Positions 59,755-64,000 of a DNA stretch of 64,000 nucleotides are shown here, piece after piece. Position numbers and translations under genes: made by a program. The notes under the pieces are model-generated. The model saw only the letters and a list, made by a program, of their open reading frames with translations, ran no database searches and was not told the DNA's origin. The DNA is from Rhizobacter sp. Root404 (GTDB taxonomy: Bacteria; Pseudomonadota; Gammaproteobacteria; Burkholderiales; Burkholderiaceae_C): contig NZ_LMDS01000005.1 in NCBI RefSeq assembly GCF_001425865.1, positions 504,209-568,208 on the forward strand, written 5' to 3'. The stretch's first letter is position 1, and every line of letters starts with the position of its first letter.

Positions 59755-59973
59755 CTAAGCGCTCGGAAGTTGTGACGACAGCGGTGCGTCAGTGATCGAA
59801 CTCGTGTTGTCCATTGCTGACTTCCCGTGGCCCTTGCCGTCCTTGGGTCTTTTGTCCGGCTTCTCCGACCCTGACTTGGCGTACGAAGGAGCAGCCTGAA
59901 GCGTCAAGATGGCCGGCGCGACATAAGCTGCCTTCTTGAAGAAATCCCGGCGGTTTTTTGAGGTTCGATCCAT
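59755..59973 (-). CDS. Short Tat-signal-like peptide, candidate modified peptide
   Basis: A 72-residue protein. Residues 1-33 form a twin-arginine-like signal (N-R-R-D-F-F-K-K, then a hydrophobic core and S-Y-A-K), so the product would be exported with a mature tail of about 40 residues that is Lys/Gly/Asp-rich and ends S-S-Q-L-P-S-A, without Cys. GGGAGG lies 5 bases before the ATG. It lies between a PqqD-like protein (40 bp upstream) and a kinase gene (6 bp downstream), the position expected of a substrate for these two, but no modification has been shown. Confidence 0.65.
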   Translation of the reverse strand: MDRTSKNRRDFFKKAAYVAPAILTLQAAPSYAKSGSEKPDKRPKDGKGHGKSAMDNTSSITDAPLSSQLPSA

Positions 59974-60013
59974 GGAGGCCTCCCGTGATCGCACAACGAT
60001 GAACACCTTGGTT

Positions 60014-60298
60014 CTAGCACTCGGCGCTTGGTTCCGGGAGCAGCCCAATGGCCCGGAGCTGTGTAACAGTCGTTACTACATCTCTCACTGCGGCTTCGAG
60101 GTCGACCTCATAAGCAGTCGTCAGACATTCCGCAATCTCCGGCTCGGACAGGCCGCTATTTTTGAACTTCCAAATCAGGCTCGCGGTTGCGTTCAGTTGG
60201 TGCACCTGGCATTCAAGGGTGTCTAGTGCGACAACCTCACGGCCAAGCTCGCGGATCATGATTCCCTCCCGGTTGCCGAGGGGGGGTGGCTTTGCCAT
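60014..60298 (-). CDS. PqqD-like peptide-binding protein (RRE-type)
   Basis: A 94-residue PqqD-family protein. It contains V-H-Q-L-N-A-T-A-S-L-I-W, the typical core, followed by helical repeats ending A-I-G-L-L. PqqD folds act as RiPP recognition elements that hold leader peptides for modifying enzymes. Two starts are possible: 60298 (GGAG, 5-6 bases away) and 60259 (GGGAGG, 6 bases away); the longer is used because family N termini usually extend this far. It is the first gene of the minus-strand trio. Confidence 0.8.
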   Translation of the reverse strand: MAKPPPLGNREGIMIRELGREVVALDTLECQVHQLNATASLIWKFKNSGLSEPEIAECLTTAYEVDLEAAVRDVVTTVTQLRAIGLLPEPSAEC

Positions 60299-60350
60299 GT
60301 ACTTCTCCGGCTCGCTGATCCGGCATTATTTCAGGAGGGCAAAGCCCACT

Positions 60351-61442
60351 GTGCAGACCCCGCGTATACAGATGAAAGAGCGGAAAGAACCATTTCCTCT
60401 GGTTTCGCAGTTGCTCAGCCACGCGGCCGGCGTGTGGCCGATGCTCCGGTTCGATCTGCTGACCGACGCTGAGCGTCAGCTTCGGTGGGTGCTCGCGGGT
60501 GGACTGGGTCCGCTGCTGTGGCACGCTTCGCAGACCACGGGCGCTTCGGTTCCGGCCGATTGGCAATCTGGTTTGCTGGCGGCCGACTTGACCGCGCAGG
60601 TGAATCATCAATGCTTGGTCGAAACGGCCCTGGATGTGCTGCGCGCGGGCCGCGCTACAGGCGTACCCGTCACGCTTCTGAAGGGCATCTCGGTCGCGGA
60701 GCAGTTGTACCCAAAACCCCACCTGCGCCCCATGGGCGATGTTGATGTGCTCGTGCCGCGCGCTGACTATGCGCGCATCGAAGCGGCACTCCTGTCCAGC
60801 GCTTACCGGCGGTTGGACTTTCCGGAAGTTCAGGGCCTGCAGCATGGTCCACCGTTGCGGAACGATGCATTGCGTACGCTGGTCGAACTACATACGGAGT
60901 TATTTAGCGCGGATTCCCCACTGCGACTCCATGGCGATGCATTGATCGCCGCAACAGTTCAGCAGGTGGGGGTTGTGCCGAGCCTCTTTCGCGGTCGGCC
61001 AGTGAATCGTCTGTCTGCCGAGTTTCAGTTGCTCTACATCGCTGCGTCATGGTTCAACGATCTGACGCACTATCCTCCGCATCCCAGCTTTCTTGCGTCG
61101 TTGTTCGACGCTGTCTACCTGACAAGGCGTTATCCGGAGTTGCTGGACGACGACAGAACGTTGGCCGAAGTTGACAATCCGTTCGCTCGTGCCTCGCTCT
61201 ACGCGTTGCTGACCTATCTGCCGCGCTTTGGCGTCCAAAGCGCGTCGCCGAGACGACTGGCGGCGATGCGCCGGGGCCTTTCATTGGTTGGCCCGTTGGA
61301 ATTGCGGATGATCCACGGCATGCTGGATCGCTGCATGGTGGGTGCCCGATATTGGACTTCGTTCCTGCCGATTCCCGTGCCGGGGCGATACAGCGTTCGG
61401 CATCAACTGATCAAACGGTCCAAGTCGCTTTTCAGCTGGTGA
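60351..61442 (+). CDS. Nucleotidyltransferase family protein (NTP_transf_5-like)
   Basis: A 363-residue protein with the motif L-L-K-G-I-S-V-A-E-Q-L-Y (K111) and L-R-P-M-G-D-V-D-V-L-V (D130 and D132), typical of a nucleotidyltransferase fold found in peptide-modification and lasso clusters. The start is uncertain: GTG at 60351 with AGGAGG 11-12 bases upstream, or ATG at 60372; the ATG at 60297 is the mirror of the PqqD start and lacks a ribosome site. It is divergent from the pqqD-like gene. Less G+C-rich codons than the surrounding genes are visible. Confidence 0.75.
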   Translation: MQTPRIQMKERKEPFPLVSQLLSHAAGVWPMLRFDLLTDAERQLRWVLAGGLGPLLWHASQTTGASVPADWQSGLLAADLTAQVNHQCLVETALDVLRAGRATGVPVTLLKGISVAEQLYPKPHLRPMGDVDVLVPRADYARIEAALLSSAYRRLDFPEVQGLQHGPPLRNDALRTLVELHTELFSADSPLRLHGDALIAATVQQVGVVPSLFRGRPVNRLSAEFQLLYIAASWFNDLTHYPPHPSFLASLFDAVYLTRRYPELLDDDRTLAEVDNPFARASLYALLTYLPRFGVQSASPRRLAAMRRGLSLVGPLELRMIHGMLDRCMVGARYWTSFLPIPVPGRYSVRHQLIKRSKSLFSW

Positions 61443-61645
61443 ATGCCGATCAACCATCCGAGCAGCGCCTCGGGTCGTCGACCGTTCAAGCGTGAGCCTT
61501 GGGAATTGAAGGTGACGAGCCTGACCCCGGCACTGGTCGCAACGGTTGGGGCTGCTTCGTTCCCGACCTGACCCGGTTGGCCGCGCTTCCATGCGGGGAG
61601 GCCCGTCGCTTCGTATTCTAGGCGACGCGCACGAAGTCCCTCGGT
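61443..61645. other. 203-bp gap after the nucleotidyltransferase
   Basis: Between the converging stops of the nucleotidyltransferase and the PLD-type gene I see no gene, clear terminator or repeat. It has no tRNA-like or integrase-like sequence, so it gives no direct sign of how the cassette was acquired. Confidence 0.5.
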
Positions 61646-63208
61646 CTACAGCTGGCTTTCGGGCACCAGAAGGGACAGCAACATCAGACGCACGCGCTGC
61701 CACAGGCTCGTGTCGGGATCGACGTCGAGCTCCTCGGGCCGGTCGGCATCGATCGCGACCCAGCGCACGCCCATGCCGTGCGGGCGCAGCTTGACCTGGT
61801 AGACGCCGGCCAACTGGTCGACCTTGAAGGCGGCCAGCACCATCTCGGCCAGCTTCGGGTTGTCGACGCGTACGCCGATCTCGGTGTTGATGCTGGACGA
61901 GCGCGGGTCGAGGTTCATCGAGCCGACCAGCATCATGCGGCGGTCGATGAAGCCGAGCTTCGCGTGCAGCCGCCCGGTCGAGGTGCCGAGCAGGCCCTTC
62001 ATCGTGCGGTCGAGCTTGAGGCGGTTGGAACTGAGCTCGTACAGGTCGACGCCCATCTTCAGCAGCGCCAGCTGATGGCGCTCGAGCCCGACGCTGACCA
62101 GCGGTTCGTCGCTGACCGCCAGCGAGTTGGTGACCACGCGCACCGGCACGTCGCGTGCGCGCAGACGACCGATGCGCGCCAGCGCCTCGCGGCCGGGAAT
62201 GAAATACGGCGAGAACAGCATGACCTCGTTCTGCGCCTCGTCCAGCTGCAGCAGGAAGCGGTGGGTCAGCGTGTCGTCGACCGCGATGCTGAAGTTCGCC
62301 GGGTCGATCTTGTCGGGCGAATCGGCGAAGGCGTCGGCGCGGGCCGGCAGGAACGACAGGCTGCGCTGAGCGAGCCCGGTGCTGAAGGCCGGGCCGCCGA
62401 AGAAGTCGGGTGCCATCGGCACGTCGGGGCGCGGATCGTCCCGGGTGGCCTCGTCGAACACGGCGCGGGCGACCGCGGGCTCGTCGGGCGCCACGCCGGC
62501 CGCGCGCGTCACGTCCTGCACCGGATAGACCCGGGTGCTGTTCCAGTACAGGTCGAACCAGCGGCCGAGCTGGGGCACCGCGGCGCCGGTCAGCGTGAGG
62601 TCGAAGTCGATGAAGTTGCCCTGCGTGCCGCGCAGGAAGTACTCGTCGGCGAGGTTGCGCCCGCCGACCACCGCGATCACGCCGTCGGCGATGAACAGCT
62701 TGTTGTGCATCCGGTGGTTCAGGCGCTTGAAATCGAGTGCCAGTGCCAGCAGCCGGCGCGACGACGAACGCCGCTCGGTGATGAACGGGTTGAACAGCCG
62801 GACCTCGATGTTCGGCGTGGCGGCCAGCCCGAGCAGCAGGCGGTCCATGTCGGCGGTGTAGAGGTCGTCGACCAGCAGGCGCACTCGCACGCCGCGCGCG
62901 GCGGCGTCGCGCAGCGCGCGCAGGATCGGGCGGCCGGTCGAGTCGTCGCCAATCAGGTAGTACTGCAGGTCGAGCGAGGTGGTCGCGTTCTCGATCATCG
63001 CCAGCCGCGCATCCAGTGCGTAGCTGGCCTGGAGCAACGGCCAGACGCCCGATTCGCCGGGCGGGGTGCCGGCGTCCTGCGCCACCTGCGCCAGCGGCGC
63101 GTCGGCCGGTGCGGTCAGCATCGTCGACGGTGTGCGCTCGACCCGCGGCAGCACGCCGGCGCAGCCGCTCAGCAGCGCCGCGAGCAACGCGACCCACACC
63201 AACCGCAT
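61646..63208 (-). CDS. Phospholipase D-family lipoprotein (cardiolipin synthase-like)
   Basis: A 520-residue protein with a lipobox L-L-S-G-C (C16), so it is lipid-anchored in the envelope. Two HKD motifs are present: H-N-K-L-F-I-A-D-G with G-G-R-N, and H-A-K-L-G-F-I-D-R with G-S-M-N-L-D. It may be a cardiolipin synthase or a phospholipase; the lipoprotein form is unusual for a classic Cls. It is followed closely by the AIR synthase-related gene upstream on the same strand. Confidence 0.85.
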   Translation of the reverse strand: MRLVWVALLAALLSGCAGVLPRVERTPSTMLTAPADAPLAQVAQDAGTPPGESGVWPLLQASYALDARLAMIENATTSLDLQYYLIGDDSTGRPILRALRDAAARGVRVRLLVDDLYTADMDRLLLGLAATPNIEVRLFNPFITERRSSSRRLLALALDFKRLNHRMHNKLFIADGVIAVVGGRNLADEYFLRGTQGNFIDFDLTLTGAAVPQLGRWFDLYWNSTRVYPVQDVTRAAGVAPDEPAVARAVFDEATRDDPRPDVPMAPDFFGGPAFSTGLAQRSLSFLPARADAFADSPDKIDPANFSIAVDDTLTHRFLLQLDEAQNEVMLFSPYFIPGREALARIGRLRARDVPVRVVTNSLAVSDEPLVSVGLERHQLALLKMGVDLYELSSNRLKLDRTMKGLLGTSTGRLHAKLGFIDRRMMLVGSMNLDPRSSSINTEIGVRVDNPKLAEMVLAAFKVDQLAGVYQVKLRPHGMGVRWVAIDADRPEELDVDPDTSLWQRVRLMLLSLLVPESQL

Positions 63209-63212
63209 CGGC

Positions 63213-64000
63213 CTAGCGCAGTTGCAGGTCGTCGGTGCCGAAGCGGATGCCGAGCGGTTCGATCAGCAGTTCCTTCGGTCCCGCCTCGACCTGGCCGGCG
63301 ACGAGCGCCTCGATGCCCTGCGCGCGCGCCACGTCGACGGTGCGCTGCGCGTCGGCCGCGGCCACGAAGATCGCGAAGCCCGCGCCCATGTTGAGCGTGC
63401 TGTAGGCCTCGCGGTCGTCCTGACCCGCGTGCCGCTGGATGAACTTCAGCACCGGCGTGACCGCCGGCACGCTGTGGATGCGGTAGCGGTGCTCGGCGGG
63501 GTGGCGCAGCAGCTTGCGCCAGCCGTGGCCGGTGATGTTCGCGCAGTAGTGCGGCGTGATGCCGGCGGCGTAGAGCGCCTCGGTGACGGGCGAGTAGAGC
63601 ACCGTCGGCGCGAGCAGCGCGTCGCCATACGTCAGGCCCGGCGCCACCTCGGTGAGGTAGCCCTGCGGCAGGCGCTCGACCAGCTTGCGCGCCAGGCTCA
63701 GGCCGTTGGCGTGGATGCCGCTGGACGCGAGCAGCACGATCGCGTCGCCGGGTGCCAGCTGGTCACCGACCGACAGTCGCGTCTTCGGGTTGATCAGCCC
63801 GGTGCAGGAGGCCGCCAGGTCGATGCGCCCCGCCTCGACGATGCCGGCCAGCGCCGGCGTCTCGCCGCCGCCCCACGCGACACGGCAGACATCGCAGGCG
63901 CGCTTCCAGCCGGCCACCAGCGCCTGCGAACGCTGGGCGTCCGCGAACCACTCTGAGCCCCCGGCGGCCCAGTAGGCCTGCACGACCAGCGGCGTGGCGC
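63213..64000 (-). CDS. AIR-synthase-related (PurM-like) protein, 5' end off the window
   Basis: The C-terminal about 262 residues of a PurM-superfamily ATP-binding enzyme. It has G-G-G-E-T-P near the start of the fragment and the second-domain segment L-L-A-S-S-G-I-H-A-N-G-L-S-L-A-R (the AIR synthase C-terminal signature), N-I-T-G-H-G-W and M-G-A-G-F. It differs from canonical PurM (for example the T-A-x-M-P-G-x-Y region is replaced by T-P-A-L-A-G-I), which suggests a paralogue, not the purine-pathway enzyme itself. The frame continues past 64000, and it ends 4 bp before the PLD lipoprotein gene. Confidence 0.75.
   Translation of the reverse strand, partial: ATPLVVQAYWAAGGSEWFADAQRSQALVAGWKRACDVCRVAWGGGETPALAGIVEAGRIDLAASCTGLINPKTRLSVGDQLAPGDAIVLLASSGIHANGLSLARKLVERLPQGYLTEVAPGLTYGDALLAPTVLYSPVTEALYAAGITPHYCANITGHGWRKLLRHPAEHRYRIHSVPAVTPVLKFIQRHAGQDDREAYSTLNMGAGFAIFVAAADAQRTVDVARAQGIEALVAGQVEAGPKELLIEPLGIRFGTDDLQLR

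Noticed and set aside
59974..59983. Palindrome GGAGGCCTCC just upstream of the peptide gene
   Set aside because: It includes the Shine-Dalgarno sequence and is short, so it is probably coincidental and not an operator.
60162..60350. Upstream extension of the nucleotidyltransferase gene
   Set aside because: It is antisense to the PqqD-like gene, and a better ribosome site lies at 60333-60338.

Overview
This is a very G+C-rich window (roughly two thirds or more G+C by eye) with dense bacterial gene packing. Gene content and order point to a betaproteobacterium, most likely order Burkholderiales. The clues are an intracellular poly-3-hydroxybutyrate depolymerase with a catalytic Cys, the run carA-carB-greA-DUF4149-yhbY-rlmE-ftsH-folP-glmM-pstSCAB-phoU-phoB-phoR, the trxA/rho/rpmE2 neighbourhood, and a tandem glycine riboswitch ahead of gcvTHP. 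No tRNA, rRNA, insertion sequence or CRISPR array was seen.

Layout. 1-11190: the end of a probable YihY-type membrane protein, a PAS-PAS-GGDEF diguanylate cyclase, a coupled MetY sulfhydrylase/alpha-beta hydrolase pair, a CBS-domain protein, aroC coupled to an MFS transporter, and an RND efflux adaptor/pump pair. 11203-13689: PHB depolymerase, a GST-like protein and a cupin. 13774-19915 (minus): a glycine/serine catabolic operon, gcvT-gcvH-gcvP-sdaA, behind a tandem glycine riboswitch whose downstream hairpin abuts the gcvT ribosome-binding site. 19953-23548: rlmD, a Bax-inhibitor-1 protein, a GlcG/HbpS-like protein and an EamA transporter. 23603-34756: pyrimidine/arginine precursor synthesis (carAB), transcription and ribosome maintenance (greA, yhbY, rlmE), FtsH, folate (folP) and cell-wall precursor (glmM). 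34794-41535: a complete Pho module, with a PhoB box followed by pstSCAB-phoU-phoB-phoR. 41516-47349: a LysR regulator divergent from a degenerate metallo-beta-lactamase-fold protein, a GT-C-like membrane protein, rpmE2, rho and trxA. 47461-53384: an AddB/AddA-like nuclease-helicase pair. 53490-57748: two translationally coupled kinase-like/HDOD proteins, one a predicted pseudokinase. 57859-58833: a one-TM small protein and an SRAP-family protein. 58885-61442: a four-gene cassette that looks richer in A+T (HprK-like kinase, short Tat-like peptide, PqqD-like protein, divergent nucleotidyltransferase). 61646-64000: a PLD-type lipoprotein and the 3' part of an AIR-synthase-related protein.

Most of the window is housekeeping. 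The two places most likely to hold something little described are the PqqD/peptide/HprK-like kinase/nucleotidyltransferase cassette (58885-61442), which resembles a minimal peptide-modification system, and the coupled pseudokinase-HDOD/kinase-HDOD-GAF pair (53490-57748). The glycine riboswitch platform, the three-half-site Pho promoter and the degenerate MBL protein with its LysR operator are secondary points of interest.
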